Assembly (NCBI GenBank): GCA_034406715.1
Contig: CP137878.1
Location: 1 to 64,000, forward strand
DNA length: 64,000 nucleotides
Source of the DNA: Rhodotorula mucilaginosa
Taxonomy: Eukaryota > Basidiomycota > Microbotryomycetes > Sporidiobolales > Sporidiobolaceae
Reading direction: 5' to 3'
Below, piece after piece: positions 11,703 to 22,677 of the stretch (within the stretch, counting starts at the first letter, position 1; every line of letters begins with the position of its first letter). Under the pieces are notes generated by a model. It was not told the DNA's origin and searched no databases. It worked only from the letters and a program-made list of their open reading frames with translations. Both the position numbers and the translations under genes were made by a program.

Positions 11703-14700
11703 CTACCTGCATTGCATGCTTCCCTCATCGCGGGCTGTGCTTGGCTCATCGTCCGCTGCGAGATCGATCAAGAGCTCTTCTCCCCGGCGAGGTCGCCAGT
11801 CGGTCACGACAGGAGAGACTCCGAAAAAGACGGCCACCTTTTGCGGCAGGCGAACCGTTAAAACCCAACGCATCCACCTCACGACCTCACTCGCCGGCGG
11901 GCGAGGTTCGACGACGGCTTCCTCCCAGAGAAAGGCGGCCCGGTGGCGGATCTCTCCATCATTCTCGTCTGTTCCAGCACCGGTCGACACCGTGAACCGG
12001 CTGACTTGCTCCCGAGTCGGCCGCGCTTCCCTGCGATGAACCGAGGCGAGTCGAGCCGCAAGACGAGACAGGCGTTCCGGAGTGTCGCTTCCGAGATGAA
12101 GAAAAGGCGTGTCGGTCAAGAGCAAGGAGCCAAGGTAGAACTGGAGTAAAGTGTCAGTTGCGAGAGCAAGCACTCGGGAGCGGCAAAAGGAAGCGTACAT
12201 AGATCTTGTTCAGGAGGCCCGGGTGGAAGAAAGCAGATCTGCCGACGCCGAGCCCACTGTCGAGGAGGAAAGACTCCAAGTCTTTCCGCTTCATGGGGTG
12301 GTACTGCGATACAAGAGTAAGCACTCGGTTCCAAAGACCCCAAAGAGCAAACTCACGCAGATCGACGTCGAATAGTGCGGCGAAAAGCGATGCTCCGGGA
12401 GATTGACCTCGTTGCGGTTTCTTCGCCACAGGTCATCCCACAGCAAGTACCACCACGTTCTTCCGGGCGATTGGTGAACACACCCCCAACGCTCCTGGAG
12501 ATGTTGCACCGACAAGTCGTGAGTGGTCGCAAGTTGCCGAACGGGACAAGTTTCATTCCTCGCGAGCGATTCGAGATCTCGCTGCAGGAACGCCGAGAGC
12601 AGCATCGAGTACGACAAGGCATGCTGTTTTGCTATTGCTTGGTGAGCAAAGTACCGAGTATGCGCTTGCAGAGTTGCCTCGACCAGAGGCTGTCGCGCCT
12701 CGATGATTTGCCGATTTTGTCGAAACAGGATCGCGAGGGGTTTCGACAGCTGAAAGTCGGAAAACACGCCCAACTTGTGAGCCGAGCGGGTGAGCCGTAA
12801 CCCTTTGCGTATGCGACCGTCCGACTGGATCGCTTCACCGTCCGAGTATTCGAGTTGGACGTCGAACCCGCTCGAGCAGTTGTAGCCTTGCCACTGGAAC
12901 TTGGAATTGCGTTCGATCCGCAAAACCGCCTGGCGATAGGATGCTCTGGCCTCGGCTCGAGGGCGAAACAGGGACTCCGACGAGACCGTCTCGGTGTGAG
13001 GAGCAAAGACGACTTGCCCTTCGAGTGCGCGCAAAGCCAGGCGGACTCGCCGGGCTGCGAGAACGTGATCGGACGAGTTTTGCTTGACCAAGAGCTCGAG
13101 CTCGTGTATGGTCACGAGGTATAACGGGTGAGCCGGACTGTCGTCGTAGCGAAAGATGACCGTGAAGGGAAAGGGGACGACGTCGACTCGGCCAAAGAGC
13201 GAGCGAATCCGGGCAATGGACTCGACGGGGTCATAGTATCGATCCGGGCCCAGCAGACGCTCGAGGATGGTATCACGCAGTTGTGCAAGTCGCGGATCCG
13301 ACGAGTGCGCGACTGCTTCTTGGTAGGCTGGCAAGCCAATGGTGCGGAGGATCTGCGGTGGCAAAGTGAGCGGCAGAAACGCTTTGGCAGCTACAAAGAA
13401 GGGCCTCACCTTGAGATTTTCGACGAGACGCTCTGCTGGAGAGCCGGTAAAGCCAAGGAGATAGGGTGCCACCTCCCCCGCATAGACAAGTGAGCGATCA
13501 GCCGGCATCGCGAAATCCAGCGAGCACAAAAAGCTGCGTAACGGAACGTCAGCCTGAACTCCCACCACAAGGAACCGTTCCAGCTCACATGGTGGCCAAC
13601 GTCTCTTGCCACACTCGACGGTTGATGTGCTTGTCGAGGTTCAAGGACGGCGAAAAGATGTCGATGGAAAAGTCGAGTCTGCGCTACACCTTTTTGACCC
13701 AGCCCTGAGCCCACGAGGTGCCGATCACAACAAAGTAGATGCTGCGACGCGAGGTCAGCATACTATGAACACGAGCCCAAGGAACCAACTCACCTGAGCG
13801 TGTACAGTACAATGTTGACCGCGAGTTGTGCCGGATCAGTCTTGGGGAAACCGAGAGCTGCCAACAAGCCAAGCATGGCGAGCAAGCTGTAGCCGATACG
13901 GCTCGAGACATCGGACGAGTTGGACGGAATGTCGAGGTACGGCAGCGTCTTCATCGCAAAGACCGAGTACAGCGAGAGAAAAGCGAGGAGGCAGCCTTGC
14001 CGGATCACTGAGAGGTACGTCGTCGAAGAATGCCGAAAGACGCAGTTGTGCTTCTGGATAACGACGACGATAAAGACATTGACGAGCTTAAAGACGAGGC
14101 TGTTGGTATGGTGTCAGAGGCTAGGCTTTCACGCGCCCTTTTGAAAGTGGACTCACTAGATGGACCGGAAAGTCGCCCACGACTGGCGAAAGTCTGCCGA
14201 TGAAGGTCCGCGTCAGAGTTCGCCTGACTAAACACAGATGCCTCGCTCACCCTTGTACAGGAAGCTGAACGGGCTCGGATCAACATCGAGCAAGCGCTGG
14301 TACTCGGCATTGAGGTTCCGTCGCCGTTCGCCCAACTCGGTCCAAGCGTCGACTTTGGGCTTTTCGCAGTTGATGACGCTCCAGAGTCGCCAGGGGAGCC
14401 AGAGCGAGAGGGTCAAGATGACGAGCGCGGCAATCGGGAGCAGGATAAAAGTCAAGTTGATCGAGTCGCGGCGCATGCTGGTTCGGTAGCAAAAGTCGAG
14501 GGGCTCGTGGTATTCTTGTGCGGGGCCAAGCGGCGCAAGGTCGGGTTTGTCCTGACCGGTTGCGAGGTACGGATTTGCAATAGGCCAGTAGTCGTCCGTA
14601 AAGACCAGGGCACCGATCGCCAGTTTCGATAAAGGCAGGTAGAGGCTCGTGCACCAAAAGGTGACCAAGATCCGCCACCCGCGCGAGTTTCGCCACGACT

Positions 14701-16352
14701 GCTGCTCCGCCCCGATGCCATCTCGATCGTAGCCCTCGCCGAGGTCGAGTGTACCGTGCAAATGGCGAGACTTGGGAGACCTCCATCCGCCTGTGAATCG
14801 CATGAATTCGTACAGCGCCACAAAAGTGACGAGCGTGAGGACCAGGAGAAAGATCAGGGCGTTGCCGAATGCCGAGACGAGGTCGAGGGAGAGGAAGGCG
14901 GGAACGGTGACAAAGACGGTGCGGAGGACGCCTGGTGACGGTTCGGTGTTGCGCGCAGACGGGAGCAAGGGCGAGCCGGACGAGGAGACGAGCAGGGTGA
15001 CGACCCTGCGCGCAAGGGTTCGGGTCAGTTGTCAGAGCTCGGGGACGGCGAACGCCCAGGACCCACTGCATCAGATCGCGTAGTCCCTCGAGGGTCGTCA
15101 AGCTGATGCCCTTGCTGCTCCCCGCGGCACCCAAAATCCCGTTCCCGACAATCTTGAGCACGGTCTGCATCGTCACGAGCGGAGCTGGGCGTCGACGGTT
15201 CGCCTTGAGATCCGTCACCGTCATTTTGGGCGGTAAGAGAGGAAAGGGCGGGAAGATGAGACTGCGCTTGTACTGCGCTGTGGTGAGATGCGCTTCTCGC
15301 GCGGCTTCGTCGAGTGAAGGGTCGGTGGATCCGGAGCGGCGGCGCCAGGAAAAGGGCAAGACCGCGCGAACGATGCGGGACCAGCGACTTGGTGGTGGTC
15401 CGTCGCGGACCCAGCGTTCCCAGCCTTGCCACTCGGCGCTGCGGCGGGTGACTTTGCCGCCCGTCGTCGTCAACTCGAAAATGTCGGTTCGTTCCGTTTC
15501 CCCCGACTCGCGCTTGGTGACACAGGGAATCTCGTGCCCAGTCCCGAGCGGTGGCGGCATCGGCGTAAAGTGAGCCGCTCCCCCGAGCGCGTCGATCGCC
15601 TCGTCCAAGCCGGGGAGGACGAGCGGTTCCGCATTCCGAGCAAACACCCAATGAAGCGGGACCGAGCGGGTCGTCGGCGGTGGCGGAGTCTGTAGCGCAG
15701 GGGAACCTGTACGCGGTCGAAAGAGATCGGGGTCGGCGAGGAGAGGGTCCGCGAACTCGTTGACGGCAAAGACATCTGCGAACGGATTCGAATTGCCGAG
15801 ATCGCCCTTGTCCTCCTCGTCGGTGGGGACATGGAGCGGAGTTGCCTGACATAGTTCCCCGTACGACATCTCCCTGTATGCCGGCAGGGAATCGGACCTC
15901 GGCGCTGTTTCGAGCCTGTCCGATTTTCGAGTCGCGGGCGGTGCATTCGTTGCGGGTGTCGCATCCACCCCATCTCTCGCTTGTGGCTTGTCTTTGATAC
16001 CGTCGGCGAGGACGTCCAGGACCGGCGACGAGGACGATCCCGCTCCGTACGAGTCGCCCTTGTCCCCTGGAATGACAGCAGCGGGAATCTCTCGCTCCGC
16101 CTCCATGCCGTGTACAGCCGTTTCGGGTTCATCCGCCTCGTCTTCAGCAAAGGGTGATATCGTCGACGACAACAAGGGCTTGGCGACTGTTGCTTGGGGC
16201 GGGCAGGGCGGTTCGAAGCGCGAGACGAGGTGCGAGATCTTGTCCGAAAGTGCGGTCTTTCGTCCCCGCCGAGGACGCGGGTTCGAAGGTGATTCCGGGG
16301 TCGTCGAAAGGGCTGTTACTGATGTCGCTTCGGCAACGAGGGACAGGGGCAT
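11703..16352 (-). CDS. Large multi-pass membrane protein of unknown function, with an in-frame TAG
   Basis: Not recognised. Eight exons (16352-15067, 15005-14251, 14193-14157, 14099-13794, 13741-13589, 13533-12357, 12303-12199, 12140-11703) keep one frame over about 1,418 codons. Residues 1 to about 420 are polar, Pro/Ser-rich and probably cytosolic. Membrane segments follow, for example FGNALIFLLVLTLVTFVALY, ILVTFWCTSLYLPLSKLAIG and LTFILLPIAALVILTLSLWL, then two or more around VNVFIVVVI and GCLLAFLSLYSVFAM, and a large soluble C-terminal half. An amber codon at 13686-13684 interrupts exon 5 between AQGWVKKV and RRLDFSIDIF, although coding character continues on both sides. It may be a nonsense variant, a recoded stop, a sequence error, or hidden by a 36-nt intron (13714-13679). 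The ATG at 16352 is the first real ATG in the frame. An upstream non-coding exon or another start is possible. Confidence 0.7.
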
Positions 16353-17694
16353 GCTCGTAGCGGGGCGTCGGGGGGCAAGCGCCCAACTGGAAAGAGATGT
16401 GTGGGGGCGAAGTCTCGAGGAGGATGAGGAGGAGGCAGCGGAGGACAAAGACACCCAGCTACAGCAGCATCGAGCCAGCAACGTAGAGCCTCGCCCGGAG
16501 TGGCAATCCCTCGCGTATAGCTGTGGTGCGGTGCGGTGCGGTGGTTCAAAGTGGGGGAAGCCGGAAGCCGTCGCTCGAGCCCCTGGTGGAAGCGGTGCGT
16601 GCGCGTAGGAGAAGCGACCATAGCGAGCAGGTTTAGCTTTATCGAGTCAACCGGGCAGATCCAGTCGGTCAAGGTATCGACCCTCACCTATCGGGACAAA
16701 AACTTGAACGTGCGCTGGCAGAGGGGCCGTGCCCGGGCCCGGGCGTCTATTCCGATCGACTCTTTAAACACTTTGAGCCCTGGTTGATTGCACAGCCACT
16801 GCAAGGCACATGCTCAACGCAACGCAACGAGCCCTGGATCGACATATGCTGTGTGCAAGTTTGCCACTGAAAAGCTGGCCGAAGCTCGAGCTCGCCGAGA
16901 TTTGCCACTCGAGTGATCAAACTCCGAAAGCGCGTGTTTCGCTGGAGGACGACCCGGGTACAGTTGACTGTAAATCTATGAGCACATGGTCAAGTGCCAC
17001 ACTAGTTGCGTACGATCGTCCCGCTGTACATTATAATATCGAAGCGAGGAAGCCGCCGAAGAAGATTCGGCAAGAACAAGGACAGGCACGTCTTTTTCGG
17101 AGATTGCCCCTGCACAGACCCGGACTTGGGCCTCGGGCGAGTAGTGCGTCTGTACTGTAGGGCACACCACGTCGAGAACATGCATGAGTTGTACATTGAG
17201 TGAACCAGCTGCTGGTCCGGTCCGCACAGAGCTTAAAAGGCAAATACTGTACAACGGTCCGCAGGGGGTCAAACTGTGATCGCTTTTTTGTTGATCGGCA
17301 CATGGGCCGAAATAGACTATACATGAGCTCATATGCGAGCAATTGCAAATGGCATTAACAGGCACACGGCGCAACCTCGAATAAAGTGCACCGCCTCGTT
17401 TCTGCCCTGTGGCGTCTGCTTCGGGCTTTCAGCCGGGCTGCATATGCATGGAGATCCGGGGCAGAAAGTCGATGTAACGGTCGGTGGGGGGATTTCTTCT
17501 CGAAGTTCCTCATGTGGCGAGAGCGTGTGTGCTGCGGGCCACAGGTATTTGAAAGGACCCGGAGAGATCTGCTGTGAGGGGAACACGCGTACGCATGCGA
17601 GCCACCCGTCCCAGCTGCGTCCTAGTACCGCTCTAGCCTACACTCCAGGCGTCTACAAGGTTGGGGCAGAAACCTCCCCCGACGGGAAGAATTG
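16353..17694. other. Divergent intergenic region
   Basis: About 1.3 kb between the start codons of the leftward membrane-protein gene and the rightward zinc-finger gene. No coding sequence with splice support is visible. It contains AT-richer patches (for example around 17028-17040) and presumably both promoters. Confidence 0.45.
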
Positions 17695-20600
17695 ATGAGC
17701 GCCGTCGCCGCTTTGCACGCGTTCAGCACGAGCGACGACGCCGAGGACGAAGCGGGTGCGCCAGTCTCGCCAAAGAGCTTGCAGACCCAGAAGCGGTACG
17801 AGCCGTACCGGTTCGAACAGCCCCAACCGCGCTACCCGCCGCCGCTGCTCGACCCGCCGACGCCGCCAACGACGACGAGGGCGGACACTGCTGCAGGCAG
17901 CTACGGCGAGGAAGCGAGACCGCAGACCTACTTCCAGGGAGGGCTCGTCGGCCCTGCAGCGTACGGCCAGCCCCCCGAGGACTGCGAGGAGCGGTACACC
18001 CCTCATCAGCGACCACCCTTCGAGGTCTACATCTCGGAAGGAGGAGGCGAAGAGTACGCCGACGCTATGGCCAACTCGACCGCCTCTCCACCGAGAACGG
18101 GAACGGGAACGGGAACGGGAACGGGCACGGGCGACAACCCGCTGCCGAGTCTCAAGGACGCAGTCCGGTTCTCCGACGGGGGCAGGTTCAAATCCGACTT
18201 TGCTCCACCGCTGCCGCCCCAGCCGTCTCAACAACAGCCACTCGATTACGCCTCGGAGGACTATGTGAGTCGCACCGAGACAGACTCGCCCTGTGCAAAC
18301 AACGCGAAAAGCTGACCCCGTCGCTCCGCAGGGCGACTTTGACAACTCGTACCCCGCTCAGTCCATGTACAGCCCCTCGGACGTGCAGCAGCAGCAGGAC
18401 GCGTACGGAGACGACGGCGGGAACGCGCCACCGACAATGTACGGTTCGGCCTACCCCGCCGGAGGAGACTTGCAACACCCAGCCTACCGCCGTTTCTCGA
18501 CTCCCACTACTACAGCATTCGGGAACGCTCCATCGCTCGACCAAGATCAGGACAACCGCAACTCGTACCGTCCTCCGTTCCGGTGGTCTGCCGACTTCAG
18601 TACCTCGACGACGGGAAACACGCCCTCGAGCGAGTACAACAGCGGCTACCACCCTCACCCTCTGCCGTCTTCGTTCGCGCCACCCGCACCACCTCAACAC
18701 TCGCACTACCAGCCTCAGTACATGCAGTCGGCGAACCCGTATCACCAACCGGTCCCGTACGCTCACGGCGGAACGTATCAGCACCCCGCCTACTCGCGCG
18801 CCTCGGTGCCACACCTCTTCCTGCCGTCTCATCACCAACCTCCACAGGGCGGTGCAGCGTATGAGCAACAGCCTTCGGGTGGCGCTTTCGCGCCGCCTCC
18901 ACCTCCCGGAGCGGCCGAAACGGCAGGCGCGCCTCCTTCTCTCCGTCTCGACACGTCGCACAGCGCCCTCCTCGGCCAGGGCCACCAGATCTCGCCCCAT
19001 ACCGCGACAGCGACGGTGCAGCAACCACCGAGTGGTCGCGCACCACCACCCTCGGGGACTTCACCTTCACCCTGGTCCGGCCCCCCGCCTCCGACCTCCC
19101 TCTCCCTCGGCGCCTCCGCTTCGTCCCTCGCCGCCCGCCGACGCAACACGACCGATTTCAGTCTCTTGAACGCATCCTCGAATCGACCCGCTGCTGCTCC
19201 GGCGGCGGCGGCGGATCGACCGAGACTCTCCTCGACGGATAACGATTCGACTGGTTCGTCCTCTACCACAACCGCGGGAGCGCGCACGTCCTTGTCGACT
19301 TCGACATCGATGAGCGGTCTCAGTTCCGGTCCGACGAGCGCTACGAGCGCCCGCGGGACCAGTAGCGGAGGAAGCGGCGGCGGAGTGACGACTTTGGCGA
19401 GTATCAAGGAACCGTTGCCGTCTTCGTCACCGGAGCGGGAGCGTGCCGACTCAGGCGTGAGCAAACCGAGTCACCGTCGCCGCCGCTCTCAAGGAGGAGA
19501 TGGAGACGTCGCTGGCGAAGGGGAGGACGACGAAGAGCAAGAGCAAGAGGGTGACGAGGTCGAAGAGGAGAAAGATCTCGGTGATGACTTGGAGGAGGAG
19601 GAGGACGAGAATGACCAGGATGGCGGTGACGAGCGAGACGGCGAGTACCGTCCGAGTGGCAGTCGGCGGCAGCAGCAGCAGCGCAAATCGGCTCGCCAAT
19701 CCGCCGACGAGGCACCCCGCCGCCGTGTGGGCGGAGGGACGGCGCGCACGACTGCTACGACGACGGGTGGCAGCGACTCTTCTTTGAACCGGAGGTCGAC
19801 GATGAGCGCTTCTTCGACGGCAGGGTCGAGCGAACGGCCTTCGAAACGACGCAAGAGCGAAACGGACGCTGACGGCGGGCCGCTCGACAAGAAGTTTGTG
19901 AGTTGGGCGGCCTTGATAACCTGATGCGCTCCGCCCCGAGAATTGACAACGTGACGCTGCTCTGCAGACTTGCCCTCACCCTTCTTGCGGTCGGTCATTC
20001 GCTCGGAATTTCAACCTCCAATCGCACATCAAGTCCCATCAAGGCATCCGAGAATGTGGGCTCTCCTGAATGAACCCTTTCAAGCCGGGCCCGCTCGTAA
20101 AACTGAAACTAACGCCCGACGCGGTGCAGTCAAATGCCCGGAATGCTTCAAGCTCTTTTCGCGCAAGCACGACTGCACGCGGCACTGCATCTCGATCCAC
20201 AATTATGACAAGGACGGCGTCGCTCCGCCGGACCGGCAACCGCTGTTTGTCGCGCAGAACGTCTTGCCGGTCAACGTCATGGTCGAACGGGCGCAGGAAC
20301 GTCAACGCGCCGCGACTTCCGCCGCCGCCGCCTCTGACTCGGTCCCCGACATGCAGGCCTCTCGGAATGGCAGTACCCTCGCGAACCACTCGACGGGCAA
20401 TCAGGCTACCGCCGCCACCACCCCCACCGCCGCGCCGTTGTTCAGCGGGCGACCGCTCGCGCTCAAACGCGACGCAGAAACGACTTCGCCCTTGATGTCG
20501 CACGCACCGTTCGTGCCGCCTCACCCGGCCTACGGCAATCAGTACCACCGCAACTACCCTCCCCCCGGCAGCGAGAATGGTTACGCCTACCACGCCCAAC

Positions 20601-20755
20601 AGCAACAACGTCTCTCGCCGGCGCACGCGTTCGGGAACCAGCAGCCCCTGCCGCCCCCCTCTCTTTCGTTCGACCACTCTTCTTCCTCTGCGATGCCGCC
20701 ACCGCCTTCGGCTGGTCCCGACGCTCGTCAGCAGCAGCAGCAGCAGCAGCAGTGA
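17695..20755 (+). CDS. C2H2 zinc-finger transcription factor with long disordered regions
   Basis: Predicted sequence-specific DNA-binding regulator. Exons 17695-18264, 18332-19897, 19968-20055 and 20130-20755 give 949 aa. The first about 710 residues are low-complexity: Tyr/Pro/Gln-rich, then Ser/Thr/Pro-rich, then a strongly acidic Glu/Asp block and a basic stretch RPSKRRKS resembling a nuclear signal. Two fingers follow in tandem, split by the third intron: CPHPSC-X12-HIKSH and CPEC-X12-HCISIH, with linker QGIREFK. The C-terminus is Ser/Pro-rich and ends in a polyglutamine run coded by a CAG repeat. The two-finger layout recalls Swi5/Ace2- and Crz1-type proteins, but I cannot assign a specific orthologue. 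The ATG at 17695 is preceded by an in-frame TTG only. Confidence 0.82.
18094..18132 (+). repeat. GGAACG hexanucleotide repeat in coding sequence
   Basis: Five to six near-perfect copies of a 6-nt unit encode a Thr-Gly run near residue 140 of the zinc-finger protein. Its length being a multiple of three keeps the frame when copy number changes. Confidence 0.8.
20730..20752 (+). repeat. CAG trinucleotide repeat encoding terminal polyglutamine
   Basis: About eight CAG codons immediately before the TGA stop of the zinc-finger gene. A short, probably length-variable microsatellite. Confidence 0.85.
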
Positions 20756-21468
20756 ATCGACCCTGTGTAACACCTTCGATACCCCTACTCTCTCTCGTAT
20801 CCGCTCCGCTCCTCAACCTATGGACACTTTCTCTTCCCCATCCGGCCGGCCCGCTTCGTTTCCTCCACGACGCTCCCGCCTTTCGATTTTCGTCGATCAC
20901 GATACCGCTTGTACCCTTCGACGTATACACGCCAACGATCGGTACATTTTGTTTTCCCCATGACCCACGCTTGTTTCCCAGCCTTCTCCCCCGTTGTTGC
21001 AGCTTGTCTCCTTCGCATCCCCGTCTCGAACCACCTTCTTTCTCCTCCCGGAGACCGACCGCATATTACATACACGCGCGGTTCTCACCTCCTCGGGATG
21101 AAAGGGGGTGGCGAAGTCGTTTTCTCGCATTCGTTCCTCTCTCTCTCTCCCTCTCGTATCCTATTTGTTTCTTTTGGCGCAACATGCACGAACGCGCGTT
21201 TGAAAACGTTAGTTCAGAGTGTCGAAAAGAGTCTATGATCGCCTTGCTTGGTTTGCTGATCCGGTCGCCGTTCCGGATCTTCGGACAAGTTGAGTCTCGC
21301 CGCGTGCGAGAAGTTCTCTCCGCACATGAGGCTGATCTTGAGCAACCGAGCGATGATCACCCTGTAAGATTACGCGCAACGGGTACCGCAGTCGCCTCGT
21401 CTGATCGCCCGTCTCTCATTTGCAAGAGAGGTTTTCCCGGTTTTCGACCCGCGTTTCGAGCAGAAGAG
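20756..21468. other. Intergenic region with pyrimidine-rich 3' UTR of the zinc-finger gene
   Basis: About 710 bp, strongly CT-rich in its first 400 bases on the plus strand, as expected for a long 3' UTR. It then carries the leader and promoter of USB1. No supportable gene. Confidence 0.45.
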
Positions 21469-22603
21469 ATGACATCGGCGGCGGCGCCGGAAGAACCGCC
21501 CAAGAAGAAGCGGTACGATTTCATCGCTGCATAGCCGTAACCATCCTCCCCCGCTGTCAATAACCGTAACCGTGCCAACAGGAGATTGCCGCGGTTGGAT
21601 GATTCGTTCGACGAGCCGAGTGAGTGCGCTCGCGGGCTAGCCGAGGTCTCCAAAGGGGCTGACAGTTGCTCGGCCATGCAACAGAGAGGCCGACCGACTC
21701 GCCAGAGCTGCACCAAGGCCGGAAGCGAGCTGCTCCTCACCTTCGCGGACAGTGGGCCTCTCACGTTTACCTTGAGCGCAAGTAACGTCCCTCCACTCCA
21801 GACTTGTCCCTGAGCTCACACTCGACGCGAAACGCAAACAGTGACGCCGAGCGCAAGCCTACGCAAAGTGCTGCAGCAGAGCTTTGATGTGGCGGCTTCT
21901 TCTTCCGAGGACGCTGCTGCTGTACACTCACTCTTGCCGGGCGTACGGATCGATCCCAGAGACACTCTCGATGACACGCTACACCTTTCGCTGTCGAGAC
22001 CGCTCATGCTCTTGACGAACCAGCGCGAAGACCTGAAAAAGGCGGTCGCCCGGATAGCAGACCGCTTTCGCCCGTGCGTTCCACCTGACTCGGCCAGACA
22101 GCTAGCTGCGCCGGTATAGAATTATTCAGTCTGACGCCCTCAGTCGGCCGCCAGCTTTGCAGCTCGCTATGCCTCGTTCGGCGTCCTCGAGAATGACGAA
22201 AAGACCAGGCGATTCCTCGGAATCGAAGTCGGTCAGGGCTACGCAGAGGTGCGTGCTGGTTCGGACGCTCAATCCGCACTCGTAAACTGACTCGCAAACA
22301 CGCCTTCCGCAGCTCGAAGCACTCGTCCGGAAACTCGACGAGGCCTTCGCCGAGATGCGCCTCCCAGCGTACTATCCCGAACCGCGCTTCCACACGTCCA
22401 TAGCTTGGACCACGACCACCAGCGCCACCACCCCCACAACTTTGCCTCCGTTTGCCGAACCGACACCGACCCTCGAGGCCCTTGAAGCGCGCTTCGGGCC
22501 GAGTCTGCGAAAAGAGGGCCAAGTCTGGGTCGGCGAAGTGTGCGTCAAGATCGGCAAGGACGTGGCGCGGTATAGACTGTCGGGGTCCGAAGGAACAGGG
22601 TGA
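21469..22603 (+). CDS. USB1: U6 snRNA phosphodiesterase (2H family)
   Basis: Trims the 3' oligo(U) tail of U6 snRNA in the nucleus. Exons 21469-21512, 21582-21619, 21685-21777, 21842-22073, 22155-22248 and 22313-22603 give 263 aa. The N-terminus has the basic stretch PKKKRRLPRLDDSF. The family block HQGRKRAAPHLRGQWASHVY follows, then the two catalytic HxS motifs: HLS in DTLHLSLSRPLML and HTS in RFHTSIAW. This fits the length and order of fungal Usb1. The intron beginning at 21778 uses a GCAAGT donor (GC-AG), required because the next exon resumes as LTPSASLRKVL. The acceptor at 22154 was preferred to the one at 22143 because only the former restores frame. The stop is 75 bp from that of convergent DUG2. 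Confidence 0.9.
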
Positions 22604-22677
22604 TGCATTGCCATGTATGACAAAAGGGTATCAAGGAAATTTAGGGTATCGACGTGTGCGAGGTGGACAGAGACAGG

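Noticed and set aside
14280-16481. 733-codon minus-strand ORF taken as one exon
   Set aside because: It starts at TTG and reads through a clear intron (15066-15006); its last 70 codons are out of frame with the membrane helices of the true product.
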